Origin: UBA288 sp050178135
GTDB taxonomy: Archaea > Halobacteriota > Methanomicrobia > Methanomicrobiales > Methanospirillaceae
DNA: 64,000 bases
Direction: 5' to 3'
Assembly (NCBI GenBank): GCA_050178135.1
Contig: JBFXGJ010000001.1
Coordinates: 116,249 to 180,248, forward strand
Each line of letters starts with the position of its first letter. The first letter of the stretch is position 1. The notes under the pieces are model-generated. The model was not told the origin of the DNA, ran no database searches, and saw only the letters and a list, made by a program, of their open reading frames with translations. Below, piece after piece: positions 8,565 through 17,695 of this stretch. Both the position numbers and the translations under genes were made by a program.

Positions 8565-8956
8565 TCATAAGAGTATTACGGGGGGCATCCGATCCACTCG
8601 AAAACGGCGAGTTGAGATTTCCCTGAATGAGACCTGATGCAAGGACAGCGTCCAATTCTTTCGTATTCCAGGTTTCCATCACGTTTGCAACGCGACGAAA
8701 CCAGGATCGCATGAATCAGATCGTCGAGTCTCCTTTATCGAGCATTCTGACCATCGCGGACCACAAGACCCCCGATATCCCCCGGGATACGCCTTCAATC
8801 CGTTCCAGGAACCGTGACTTGCAGCAACCGACGTATCCTCGAAAAAAAACGATATCGAAGCTGCACTCCCGGTGTCCACGCGCCACCTCGTCTTCCAACC
8901 ACAGCCGACACTGGCTGCGGATGTCGACGCCATCAAACCCTGTGTCGTGCTTCTCT
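8565..8956 (-). other. Unassigned element DNA with two short open frames
   Basis: 392 bases between the integrase fragment and the longer recombinase. A minus-strand frame ending at 8716 reads naturally from before the recombinase stop (KHDTGFDGVDIRSQCRLWL onward, about 80 residues) but has only a TTG (8898) as a standard start. A second frame begins at ATG 8712 directly after its stop. Neither matches a family I know. They could be small element proteins or decayed sequence. Confidence 0.3.
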
Positions 8957-10066
8957 TCAGCTCCGGGCGTCGGCCAGGTTCTTCACGGCCTCTTCGAGAA
9001 CCGTCCGGTACTCGATCGTCCTCTCGATCTCCCGGCGCAGCTCCTCCAGGGTTGCGGCGAACTCCTGGGTCAGTGGGCTTCCGCACCGCCAGCAGAGATC
9101 GGCGGTCGGGGGATTCACCGTCATGCACCGCCGGCACTCTCGTGCATCCATGGCGGTCGATGCCGTATGTTTCCGTGAGTGGATCCCCGCACTGGCCAGC
9201 ATGGCGTCGTCGATATCGGCATCAGTCAGGTGGCTGTACGTCCCGATCATCTTTGAGGCGGGATTCCCCCACAGGAACTTCTTTACCACGGTTTCGTGGA
9301 CCCCACGGCGGATCAGGTCCGTCGCCCGTCCATGGCGGAAGGCATGCAGGGTCAGCGGTTTCACGATCCCGGCTCGCTTCGCCAGCTTTCGGAGCTGCAC
9401 TGCAACGACATCGTAGGTCACGGGTCGGCGCTGCTGGGTGAGGAAGACGAGGGAATCGTTCGTGATCTGGCAGGGGTAGCAGTCTCGCCACTGCGCCAGG
9501 TATGCACTCGAGCCGAGCAGGCGGACATACCGGGCGAACACCGTCTTGGCATTGACATTGACGGCGCACTCGAAGTCGTCGAACTTGACCTGGCCCCAGG
9601 TCAACGTGCCCAGCTCCACGATCCGGAAGCCGCCGTCCCAGAGCATCCCGAAGAGGGCTCGGTCACGCGGGCTCTGGCAGGCCCGGATGATGGCCTCGAC
9701 CTCATCGACGGTCGGGATGGTCTCGACCGTACGGGTCATCCGGTCTTTGGGCGGCACTTTGATGGACTGGACCACCTTCGGATTGATACTCGAGTACCCG
9801 TTCTCGATCATCCAGGCATAGAACCGCTTCAACAGCCCGACGAAGTCGTGAATGGTGTTCTTTTTATACGGCTTGCCTGTCGACGTCGCCGTGACCGGGG
9901 TAGCCTTGTCACCGGGATCGGCGGGCATCTCCCGGGCAAAGAGCCGTCGGCCGACAGTCGCCGTCTTCAGTGTCCTGATCCCGGTATTGAGGTCGCCGAT
10001 GGTGTTGCCACGGAACGGTCCGATAAACCGGCGCCACGTGATCATGTGGAACGCGAGCTTGTTCAC
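8957..10066 (-). CDS. Tyrosine recombinase (integrase) with C-terminal zinc ribbon; true 5' end unclear
   Basis: 369 residues from GTG 10066. Catalytic residues are visible: Arg in GGFRIVELGTL, HAFRHGRAT (H-x-x-R) and the nucleophile Tyr in KMIGTYSHL. The core-binding domain (NTIHDFVGLLKRFYAWM) precedes it, and a zinc ribbon (CRRCMTVNPPTADLCWRCG) plus a coiled tail follow. Homology with the fragment at 8308-8564 shows that conserved coding continues at least 50 codons upstream of GTG 10066 (to about 10216), yet that stretch, open back into the tRNA gene, contains no in-frame ATG, GTG or TTG. Either an unusual start such as CTG 10261 is used, or the gene lost its start when the element joined the tRNA. 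Confidence 0.8.
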   Translation of the reverse strand: MNKLAFHMITWRRFIGPFRGNTIGDLNTGIRTLKTATVGRRLFAREMPADPGDKATPVTATSTGKPYKKNTIHDFVGLLKRFYAWMIENGYSSINPKVVQSIKVPPKDRMTRTVETIPTVDEVEAIIRACQSPRDRALFGMLWDGGFRIVELGTLTWGQVKFDDFECAVNVNAKTVFARYVRLLGSSAYLAQWRDCYPCQITNDSLVFLTQQRRPVTYDVVAVQLRKLAKRAGIVKPLTLHAFRHGRATDLIRRGVHETVVKKFLWGNPASKMIGTYSHLTDADIDDAMLASAGIHSRKHTASTAMDARECRRCMTVNPPTADLCWRCGSPLTQEFAATLEELRREIERTIEYRTVLEEAVKNLADARS

Positions 10067-10318
10067 CCGGGCAACGCTGAGATCGTTCGTTGCCGTGATC
10101 TCGTCGAGCCATTCGCGGAGCAGGGCGATATCGTCCTCGGTGAGCGTACCATCAGCCAGGTGGCGCGCGAATGAGTTCTCGACAAGTTCGGGCCGCTGGT
10201 GGTGGAAATTGCGGTCTCGACGGGTGGGTGCTTGTGGCTTGCGGTGCGGGTGCGCGCACAGGCCGTGATCAGTGTATTTTCCCTGGTTTATATGTGGGAA
10301 TCCGACCTCAGAAACGGA

Positions 10319-10401
10319 TGCGGGGGAAGGGATTCGAACCCCTGAACTCCTTCAAGAAGCGCTCTTGAGGCGCTCGCCGTTGGCCGCTTGGCTACCCCCG
10401 C
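10319..10401 (-). tRNA. tRNA-Leu (CAA anticodon)
   Basis: The minus strand folds as a complete class II tRNA: acceptor GCGGGGG/CCCCCGC, D-arm GCC...GGC, anticodon stem AGCGC/GCGCU with loop CUCAAGA (anticodon CAA, reading UUG), a long variable arm typical of Leu, and T-arm AGGGG-UUCGAAU-CCCUU. The discriminator is A, as in Leu tRNAs; CCA is not encoded. It follows polC by 42 bases on the same strand. The integrase begins right after its 3' end, making it the likely integration site. Confidence 0.95.
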
Positions 10402-10443
10402 GCGGATCATGGTTCGGCCTCTGATGCTATTAAATCCGTGCCT

Positions 10444-13400
10444 TCAGAGAAAGTCGGCGAGGCCGAGCTGTTCGATCCGGGGCTGACCAAAGGTCGATTC
10501 GATGGCCAGGTCCAGGACCTCGATCCGCTGGCGAGTGTATTCGGTCACACCGTACTCCTGGCACATGCGGCGAGACATCTCCAGGTACTTCTTCACCGAT
10601 GACTCGTGGACGGTCTGGATAACCGCCTGGCCGCAGTTTGTGCACTTACCCCCAAGCGGCATCCTTCGGTACTTCGCGGAACACCTCGTGCAGCGGAACT
10701 TCTGTTTTGAGAAGGCGGAAAGGTTGCCCATAAGGTCCCTGATGAAATGTGTGTTCAGTACCCGTTCTGCCACGTCGTCCTGATCGACCGCCCGGATCTG
10801 GAGGGCGAGTGCCAGCTCCGCCTCGAGCTTCTCGACCATCGTCTCGAGCGTTGTGTAGGTTGACTCGAGCGGCCCCTGTGAGATGTCCGAGGTGTCGTGC
10901 GTGAAACGGAATCCCTCAAGCTGGGCTGGCGTGCCGAGCCGTCGCTCCACCCGGTCGATCAGGTGGTCGAGATCCTTCGGGTGGGTGTAGTCCAGTGCGG
11001 CGAGGTAGAACTCGAGGGGATACCCGCCCCCGACATCGACATTGAGCGATTCCTTGTCGATCTCCTTCGGGTCGAGGCGGGTCGTCAGGACGAGCGGGGC
11101 GTCCATGGAGCCCCCACGGGTCTCGGGCAGGAACCGTCGGGAAAAGTTCAACAGGCCATCGAGGAGAAGCATCACACAGTCCTCGTCGCCGTCGCACTGA
11201 CCGGTGAAGAGCTTGTTGGCGAGCACCGAGTGGTCTTCAGCGACCGTGAGGCAGTAGACCCGGTCGTCGGGGCAGGGGACCCGCTCGATCCGAACGACCC
11301 GGTCCGCGATCACCGCGGCGCCGATGGACGCCGGCAGGGGGTCCCCGATACGGAGTTCGACCGCTCGAAGGCGCCGGACACGGTCCTCCTCGAGCACGAG
11401 CATCGAGTGGTCGTCGGTGACTGCGAGCGTCCGTCCCTGAACCGTCTCGATCCGGAGAAGCGTTTCAGGCGCCCGGTGGACCGAGACCGCCGTGATTCGC
11501 CGGACTCGCGGGTTTCCGTACTGGTCGACCGCCTTCGTTGCATACGGGCGCACGGGGTCCGACCAGAAGGTTCCGGCGTGGTCGAGGTCGGCACGGGTAA
11601 GGTCGAACTGCTCAATGACGAAGTCGCGGACAGGAATCGTACGCCAGGCCCCCCGGTAGTCCCAGACCTCGATCTCAGTATCGCCGAAGAAGCAGTTGCG
11701 CCTTTTTGCCGCGTGGAAGAATGGGTGGGCATACCCGACGTTCGCCCTGGTGAACCCGAGGAGGCGGCAGAGGACACCGGCAGAGGTGTGCGGAGCAAGG
11801 CCGATCATGAGGCGGCCCACAAGGTCGCGAGGCTCCTGGACCCGGTAGTACGGAGGGAGACCGTAAACGCGCTCGAGCTCCTCGTCAATGAAGTTCGCCA
11901 CGCGCACCATCCACTCGCCGCATTTCTCCGAGACCAGGATGTCCTGAGGCTTCAGCTCGATCACCTGGTCGGGGTCCTCGAGCAACCGTCCGTCGATGTC
12001 GGCCGGATACCCGAGGGTTGCCAGCACCGATGGCTCGACTCCGATCTCGTGCGGCCTGACGTGTGTCACCGGTAGATCGATCATGTCGTACCGCACGGTA
12101 CCGTCCTTGAAGACGTAAAGTCCGGCCTTCGCCCGGAGGATGCCCTTCGCCAGGTCCTCAACCACCTTCTCGCGGGAGATCATCCCCTTGACCCCCTTGA
12201 CCAGCGTCACCTGCCCAGCCCGCAGCCCGCATCGCTCCATCGCGGTGGCAAACTCGTCGCGGATATTGATCGGCACCCGCTGCGAACAGGTGCTGCCGGC
12301 GTTGCAGGCTGGGCAGATCTCCCCTTCGACCAGCCGGTTGCACCGGGGGCAGCGGAAGACGGGCTGGGTATGGGCTCCACAGTCGCACAGGTTTCGGAAC
12401 GTCACCGCACCGCAGTTGGGGCACCGTCGTTCCCCGACCTCGGCAGTGATGACGCCGCCGTCCATGTTGGGCCGCGCGGCATACGACGAGGCCTCCTGGA
12501 TGGAACGCCGGGAACCCCCCGCCTCCCCCACGGGGAATAGGGCGTGGGGGGGGGGCTTCATTTCGCGGGGTTTCGACTTCCCGGGCCTCCCCATCCGTCC
12601 ACCGATGCGGGTGCCGCCCTTCGCCCGCATCCTCATCCCGGAGAGATGCTGGAGGAGCACGAGCGCATCATCGCCGGGTGCACTGTCCCAGGAAGGCCGG
12701 TGCCGTAACCGGAGGTCGAGTCCGGTACAGGCGAGCAGGACCAGGCATGGCTCGACCACGATCTCTCCATCGCGGATTCGATGGAGGACGAGCGCCTCCT
12801 CGAGGATCCGTTTCATGTCCGGTCTGTTGGGGAGGTGGAGGGCCATTCCGTCGAGGCGTCCGCTCTCGGCGATCCAGTCGGCCAGGGTCCTGATAAGAAT
12901 CGGCGTCAGGTCGTCGAGAAACGGCTGGAACGAGGGATGAAGGTAGCCTCCTGAGAGGGCGTATCCGATCGCCTCGATCTCGTCAGCTGGCGGGTCCGCT
13001 TCGTGTTCCAACCGCCACCACTCATCGCAGTATCCGGCAGGGACCAGCACGTGGTTGTTCTCCAGGAACTCGCCGTACGAGATCAGGATCTCGCCGACAT
13101 CCGGGATCGAGACAACCTCGGGTCGAAGCCGGTGCGCCTCATCAAGGGTGTCTATCCGGACAAGGTCTCCGCTTCGGAGCAGCACCGTCGGCCCTTCGAT
13201 CGTGTCCACGGGCACGATCCCGGCCGCTTTCCCCGGCCGTTCCACCTTCATCTGGGTACCGACCGCGAGGAAATCGTCCAGGATATGCATGGTCGCCGGG
13301 TTGAGCCCGGCTGCGGCGAAACCGGTGTTCCGCGACCTTCCGTAGCGGAGGCGGAAACCGCCCTTCCGCATCGGGTGGGAGAAGACCGGTCGGCCAGCGA

Positions 13401-14301
13401 TCAGATCGCGGAGGTACTTGTCCCGCGGTTTCACCCCGACATCGTCGTCGGAGGACTTGGATGCACCGCCGATCAGGGTTTCGAGCCAGTCCCAGCCTTC
13501 CATCTTCATCGTGCGGACATTCTTCTGCACCTTCGGTGCCTTCAGGGCGACGCCCTCCGCGATCACGAGGGCCATCCCACCCCTGACCGTGTTGGTCTCG
13601 ACCCGTTCAAGGTTCCGGTACCCCGAGACCTCCTGCTGTTCGGTCGCCTCCCCGTCGATGCAGACCGGGCAGTTCTGGATGATCAACCGGATCTCGTTCT
13701 CTCCAGGGAGGTACTGGAGGCTCATGATCGAGTTGTACTGACGGATCTCCTCCACGTATCGTTCGACCTCCTCGGGCCGCGGGATGTACCGGTTGATCCC
13801 AAGGGCCTGCCGAACGTAGTCCCCCACCAGGACGGAGAGTGCCTGTGCGGTACCCCCGGCGGAGCGGATCGGGCCCGCGTAGTAGATCTTCAGGTACTCG
13901 GTACCGTCGTCGTTCCGCCCCAGCCCGACCTTGCCGATTCCTTCCGTCGGGGCCGACACCACGCCCTCGGTCAGGAGTGCCATCGCGGTCCGGATTGCGT
14001 GGTCCAGGATCTCCTCCCGGGTGGTCTCCCCGAACCGGCGCGCCACGAAGTCGTCGCCGATCCTGAGGGCGGCCTCCTCTCGGGACATCTCCGCTTCGAG
14101 TTCGCGGATCCGGGCTGCCACTCCGCGGATGTTGAGCAGCGCCTCCACCCGGTCGGCCAGGTCGTTCGCGATCGGTATCTCGACCCCGGTTGTCGGATCG
14201 AGCCCGCGGTTTCGTGCCTCGCCGGCGATCTCGATCGCCTCGGCGAGCTGGGCCTGGAGCCCCTCCAGGTAGGCCTCCATCGCGGGTGAGACCTCGGTCA
14301 T
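10444..14301 (-). CDS. polC: DNA polymerase D (PolII) large subunit DP2, with intein
   Basis: 1285 residues including a 166-residue intein (residues 870-1035), so the mature polymerase is about 1119 residues, a normal DP2 size. DP2 is the catalytic subunit of the archaeal replicative D-family polymerase. Evidence: KVGLGRNDDGTEYLKIYYAGPIRSAGGTAQALSVL-like N-terminal region (seen as YYAGPIRSAGGTAQ), zinc-binding Cys clusters near 640-700 (CPNCGAV, CPRCNRL, CPACNAG), the active-site segment AHPFFHAAKRRN/CDGDEDC interrupted by the intein, and a C-terminal zinc motif (CTRCSAKY...CTNCGQ). Start ATG 14301 lies 24 bases after the helicase stop, so it belongs to the same minus-strand run. Confidence 0.97.
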   Translation of the reverse strand: MTEVSPAMEAYLEGLQAQLAEAIEIAGEARNRGLDPTTGVEIPIANDLADRVEALLNIRGVAARIRELEAEMSREEAALRIGDDFVARRFGETTREEILDHAIRTAMALLTEGVVSAPTEGIGKVGLGRNDDGTEYLKIYYAGPIRSAGGTAQALSVLVGDYVRQALGINRYIPRPEEVERYVEEIRQYNSIMSLQYLPGENEIRLIIQNCPVCIDGEATEQQEVSGYRNLERVETNTVRGGMALVIAEGVALKAPKVQKNVRTMKMEGWDWLETLIGGASKSSDDDVGVKPRDKYLRDLIAGRPVFSHPMRKGGFRLRYGRSRNTGFAAAGLNPATMHILDDFLAVGTQMKVERPGKAAGIVPVDTIEGPTVLLRSGDLVRIDTLDEAHRLRPEVVSIPDVGEILISYGEFLENNHVLVPAGYCDEWWRLEHEADPPADEIEAIGYALSGGYLHPSFQPFLDDLTPILIRTLADWIAESGRLDGMALHLPNRPDMKRILEEALVLHRIRDGEIVVEPCLVLLACTGLDLRLRHRPSWDSAPGDDALVLLQHLSGMRMRAKGGTRIGGRMGRPGKSKPREMKPPPHALFPVGEAGGSRRSIQEASSYAARPNMDGGVITAEVGERRCPNCGAVTFRNLCDCGAHTQPVFRCPRCNRLVEGEICPACNAGSTCSQRVPINIRDEFATAMERCGLRAGQVTLVKGVKGMISREKVVEDLAKGILRAKAGLYVFKDGTVRYDMIDLPVTHVRPHEIGVEPSVLATLGYPADIDGRLLEDPDQVIELKPQDILVSEKCGEWMVRVANFIDEELERVYGLPPYYRVQEPRDLVGRLMIGLAPHTSAGVLCRLLGFTRANVGYAHPFFHAAKRRNCFFGDTEIEVWDYRGAWRTIPVRDFVIEQFDLTRADLDHAGTFWSDPVRPYATKAVDQYGNPRVRRITAVSVHRAPETLLRIETVQGRTLAVTDDHSMLVLEEDRVRRLRAVELRIGDPLPASIGAAVIADRVVRIERVPCPDDRVYCLTVAEDHSVLANKLFTGQCDGDEDCVMLLLDGLLNFSRRFLPETRGGSMDAPLVLTTRLDPKEIDKESLNVDVGGGYPLEFYLAALDYTHPKDLDHLIDRVERRLGTPAQLEGFRFTHDTSDISQGPLESTYTTLETMVEKLEAELALALQIRAVDQDDVAERVLNTHFIRDLMGNLSAFSKQKFRCTRCSAKYRRMPLGGKCTNCGQAVIQTVHESSVKKYLEMSRRMCQEYGVTEYTRQRIEVLDLAIESTFGQPRIEQLGLADFL
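11197..11694 (-). other. Mini-intein in polC (AAKRRN / CDGDED site)
   Basis: An in-frame insertion of 166 codons interrupts the conserved DP2 catalytic motif. It starts with Cys (CFFGDTEIEV, block A), contains a block B TDDHSMLV (T-x-x-H type), a block F region RVYCLTVAEDHSVLAN and ends KLFTGQ before the +1 Cys. There is no LAGLIDADG domain and no room for one, so it is a splicing-only mini-intein. The C-terminal residue is Gln, not Asn, and the penultimate is Gly rather than His; a terminal Gln is known from Pyrococcus PolII inteins at this same gene. Confidence 0.9.
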
Positions 14302-14325
14302 CGGATCATCATAGGTGGTTCGAGC

Positions 14326-16566
14326 TTATCCGGTTGTTGCCGATTCAAGCATGGCCTTGAGGATGATCGCTGTCCCCCGCTTGTCAAGCGGCTGGTTGCC
14401 GTTGCCGCACCTCGGCGAGTAGATGCAGGACGGACATCCCGCTTCGCACGGGCAGTCCTGGACCAGTTCCAGGGCCGAGGCAACGATCTCCGGGAGAAGA
14501 TCGGCCGTCTTCCGGGCGAGCCCTGTTCCGCCAGGCTGGCTGTCGTACATGCAGATCCCAGGTTGCCCGTCCCCGGGATGCCCGGTGAGGGAGAACCGAA
14601 GCGTCGAGAAGCCGCCGACATCGTTCCGATCGCAGAGAACGTGGAGGGGAAGAACCCCGATCAGGGCGTGCTCGGCTCCGTGAAGACTACCTGCAGGATC
14701 GGTTCCCGCATCCGCGAGTTCCGGTACCAGCCCCGGGGCAACCGTCCACCAGCAGCCGATCGTCTCGAACGAGAGAGGCGGAAGCTCGAGGGGAAGGACT
14801 GCGGTTGTCACGCCGAGGCGACGGATCCGGTAGCCCGGAAATCCCTGGACAACCGTCACCTCTCCTGTCCGGACTGCGAGGTCTCCGAAGACTCGTTCGT
14901 CGTCGGTTGCACCCGGCGTGATCGAGGTGGTATAGATCGGTTGGGTGTGATAGTCGACCTCGACGGGCTCCGCGGTGCAGCACCGCGTCTCGAGGTCCAT
15001 CGAGGTTACCCGGTAGGTCTCACCCTGGTGAAGGAGGATGGCACCCGGGTGGGCTTCGCGGTAGGCCTGGCCCCGATCCAGGGTCTCGAGAATCCTGCTT
15101 GCGGCGGTCACCGTGAACCGCTCCTCGTCAATTCCGGCGAGGTCTACAACGTCCACCGCACGCCCCCTGCCCGAGTATATGTACCCCCAGGGAGTCTCGC
15201 GGAGCAGGTGGTGGGCTGCGAGAGGCTCGAGAAGCGGGGATAACCCGCTCCCGAAGAGGGGCGGGTCGAGATCGGAGATGGGGAGCTCGGCAGCAGCACA
15301 GAGCAGGTGTCCAGCGAGCACAGCGGGGTTCGATGGATCGAGCACGGCGTGCTCGTGCGGGTGTCCGAAGAACTCATGCGGGTGGCTCATGTAGTACTGG
15401 TCGAGGGGACCTTCGTTCGCGACGAGCACGGTGAGGGCCGGTTCGCCGGTTCTCCCTGCCCGCCCCGCCTGTTGCCATGTGGCCGAGATCGAACCCGGGT
15501 ACCCGGCGATCACCACCGCGTCGAGCCCGCCGACATCGATCCCAAGTTCGAGCGCGTTCGTGGTCACCACCCCTCTGAGGTGCCCCTCTTTCAGCCCCCG
15601 TTCGATCTGGCGTCGCTCCTCGGGAAGGTAGCCTGCCCGGTACGTCGCGACCTGCCCGGGGTCCTCGAGCTCCTCTCGGGCCCAGGCGACGAGCAGCTCG
15701 GCGGTCTTCCGGGACGGCGCAAAGCAGAGGGTCTGCAGGCCTTCGTCCATGCAGTCGAGAAAGACCCGTTTCGCTTCGGAAAGCATTGACGCTCCCCCAG
15801 AGGTCCTGGGATTGATGAACACAAATCGCCGGGATCCCTGTGGCGCCCCGCTCTTTTCGATCAGAGTTGCGAGCCGCCCGGTCAGACCCTCGGCGAACTC
15901 CTCCGGGTTTGCAAGGGTCGCGGTTGAAAGGATGAAGTGAGGATCACTTCCATGGTGCCAACAGATCCTTCTCAACCGGCGGATGAGCAGTGCGACGTTC
16001 GATCCAAAGATGCCTCGATATCGGTGCGCCTCGTCGACAACGACCACGCGAAGTCCCGAGAGGAATCGATGCCACTTCGCGTGCCAGGGGAGCACATGAT
16101 GGAGTTCATACGGGTTCGAGAGGATAATCCTGGAACGGTTCCGGATCTCAGGACGCGCCTGGGGAGGTGTATCACCGTCGTACACGGCAGGGTGGGTCGT
16201 GAACCTGGTTGCCTTCTCGATCTCCTTCAGGGCCCGCAACTGGTCGTTGGCGAGCGCCTTGGTAGGATAGAGATAGAGTGCAGTTGACCCCGGTTCCTCG
16301 ATGAGCCGTTCCAGAACGGGCAGAGTGAAGGCAAGGGTCTTGCCCGATGCGGTCGGCGTGGTCATAACGACGTCGCAGCCCCCGCGAACTTCCTCGATAG
16401 CCCGAGCCTGGTGTGTGTAGAGCTGTATGCCATCCCGTTCAAGCCAGGCAGCAAGCGGAGATGGCAGGGGGTCGCCGGGTCGGGCATAGGTCGCCCCGGA
16501 TCCCTGGAGGAACTCAACGTGGGCAACCCCCGGGTCTCCGGGGGCGATGCTGACCCTACGCCGCAT
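14326..16566 (-). CDS. mrfA: DEAD/DEAH helicase with DUF1998 domain, MrfA (YprA)-like
   Basis: 746 residues from ATG 16566 (the frame is open further upstream, but that part is antisense to the previous gene). Superfamily 2 motifs: Walker A TTPTASGKT (69-77), DEAH in VVVVDEAHRYRG, SAT-type motif STATLANPEEF, and QQAGRAGRTG (motif VI). The C-terminal half carries a DUF1998-like domain with a Cys cluster CPCEAGCPSCIYSPRCG. In Bacillus subtilis MrfA with this layout unwinds DNA in repair of mitomycin-type damage together with MrfB. Here the start overlaps the end of an MrfB-like nuclease gene by 11 bases, supporting the same partnership; role by inference. Confidence 0.88.
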   Translation of the reverse strand: MRRRVSIAPGDPGVAHVEFLQGSGATYARPGDPLPSPLAAWLERDGIQLYTHQARAIEEVRGGCDVVMTTPTASGKTLAFTLPVLERLIEEPGSTALYLYPTKALANDQLRALKEIEKATRFTTHPAVYDGDTPPQARPEIRNRSRIILSNPYELHHVLPWHAKWHRFLSGLRVVVVDEAHRYRGIFGSNVALLIRRLRRICWHHGSDPHFILSTATLANPEEFAEGLTGRLATLIEKSGAPQGSRRFVFINPRTSGGASMLSEAKRVFLDCMDEGLQTLCFAPSRKTAELLVAWAREELEDPGQVATYRAGYLPEERRQIERGLKEGHLRGVVTTNALELGIDVGGLDAVVIAGYPGSISATWQQAGRAGRTGEPALTVLVANEGPLDQYYMSHPHEFFGHPHEHAVLDPSNPAVLAGHLLCAAAELPISDLDPPLFGSGLSPLLEPLAAHHLLRETPWGYIYSGRGRAVDVVDLAGIDEERFTVTAASRILETLDRGQAYREAHPGAILLHQGETYRVTSMDLETRCCTAEPVEVDYHTQPIYTTSITPGATDDERVFGDLAVRTGEVTVVQGFPGYRIRRLGVTTAVLPLELPPLSFETIGCWWTVAPGLVPELADAGTDPAGSLHGAEHALIGVLPLHVLCDRNDVGGFSTLRFSLTGHPGDGQPGICMYDSQPGGTGLARKTADLLPEIVASALELVQDCPCEAGCPSCIYSPRCGNGNQPLDKRGTAIILKAMLESATTG

Positions 16567-17632
16567 AACAGGCCTCGCGGAGTGACGCGACGATACGGAC
16601 CATTGAGACGAGATCCTCGCGGTTGTGAGCGATGACCGGGAGGAGGGGACCAGGGTTGCCGGACCGCTGGAACGCTGCATAGAACTCGGGCACCATCGCC
16701 GACGGGAGGTCATCCCCACGGTGATGCTTGAGCACGCCGGTCTCGATCGTCCCGAGACGACAGTTGGGAAGACGGTCCTGCCAGCAACGACGTGCAAGGG
16801 GAAGGAGATCGAGGTGGTGATGTGGGGAGGGGGATTGGAGACCGTAAAACGCAGCCCGCTCAGCGAGGTACGGTAGATCGAAGGATCGCCCGTTGAAACT
16901 GACGAGCAGTCTTTCTTCTCCGATCGCCCGAAGAACGGCAGCAAGCGCTCCGCGCTCGCAGGCGAGGTCGGTCACGAGGTGCTGTTCGACTTCCACCTGA
17001 CCCTCGCGGAGCCGCGCCAGTCCGAAGAGGATCACCGGGCGTGAGAAGAGCCCCAATGTCTCGAGGTCGAAATAGACATGGTCCTCCTCCCCGTAGAGCT
17101 CTGTTGAGAGAAAAACCCCGGGATGCGACGCTCCATGCCTCTCCGTGCAGACCCGGGCGATAGCCGCGGGGTTACCCCTCTCGAGGATCTCGAGGACGCC
17201 GCGTGCGGCTGGGGCAAACCGGCGGTGCCAGCAGAGATCACTGATGACACCATATCCCCGGCATCGAAGGCGATTTTCCAGGACCGACCCGATCCCGCGG
17301 ACCAGCCGCAGATCTCTGTGGAGGCGTTCGAGGGCGGCGTGGGGAGCGGGCGTGGAAGGGGGGGCTGGTTCAGATGATCGGATGACCCAGGACTCTCCGA
17401 GCGGCCCCTCGACCGCCCCTCCACCCAGGACTTCTTCGAGGTCCGTTCCCCTATACTGCTCGAGAAGTTCCCCCAGCAGGGCTCTGGCCCGTTCGTACTC
17501 GCTGGAGAAGAGGTGCCGATCGATGAAGCTGGAGCGGAAGATATTGTCGTTTTTTACGACGGTGTACTCCTGTCGTCCGTCGATCGTCTCGGCAAGGCGT
17601 GCCGCGACCTTTCCGAAGGGTGCCCTATCCAT
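16556..17632 (-). CDS. mrfB: RNase H-like DEDD exonuclease, MrfB (YprB)-like
   Basis: 358 residues. A helix-hairpin-helix-like segment (VRGIGSVLENRLRCRGYGVISDL, described here as residues 111-133) precedes a ribonuclease H-fold exonuclease: YFDLETLG (D189, E191, first acidic pair), SFNGRSFDLPYL, HHLDLLPLARR and the final HNREDLVSM acidic motif. This matches the YprB_RNaseH-like family. B. subtilis MrfB is a metal-dependent exonuclease encoded beside helicase MrfA; the bacterial protein also has TPRs, which are absent here. The 11-base overlap with the helicase gene implies translational coupling. Confidence 0.85.
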   Translation of the reverse strand: MDRAPFGKVAARLAETIDGRQEYTVVKNDNIFRSSFIDRHLFSSEYERARALLGELLEQYRGTDLEEVLGGGAVEGPLGESWVIRSSEPAPPSTPAPHAALERLHRDLRLVRGIGSVLENRLRCRGYGVISDLCWHRRFAPAARGVLEILERGNPAAIARVCTERHGASHPGVFLSTELYGEEDHVYFDLETLGLFSRPVILFGLARLREGQVEVEQHLVTDLACERGALAAVLRAIGEERLLVSFNGRSFDLPYLAERAAFYGLQSPSPHHHLDLLPLARRCWQDRLPNCRLGTIETGVLKHHRGDDLPSAMVPEFYAAFQRSGNPGPLLPVIAHNREDLVSMVRIVASLREACYAA

Positions 17633-17695
17633 CGATCCTGGAATCAGTTGGGGTTGCGACGGATGAATGGTTACGATCGCGGCGCGAAAGTGGTG

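Larger units (their letters stand above)
7161..10318. mobile_element. Composite remnant of integrated element next to tRNA-Leu
   Basis: Between the acetyltransferase stop and the 3' end of the tRNA-Leu gene lies a block of mobile-element parts: a transposase missing its N-terminus (7162-8283), an integrase N-terminal fragment (about 8308-8564), unassigned sequence (8565-8956) and a tyrosine recombinase (8957-10066 and upstream). The recombinase sits immediately downstream of the tRNA 3' end, the usual position for elements that integrate into tRNA genes. I searched by eye for a second copy of the tRNA 3' end (GGGATTCGAACCCCT on the plus strand) and found none in the window, so the far attachment site was lost or lies outside. 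Confidence 0.6.

Noticed and set aside
10897..14289. Long plus-strand open frames (10897-12075 and 13003-14289) over polC
   Set aside because: They are antisense to DNA polymerase D, one crosses the intein boundary without change of character, and neither shows any domain.
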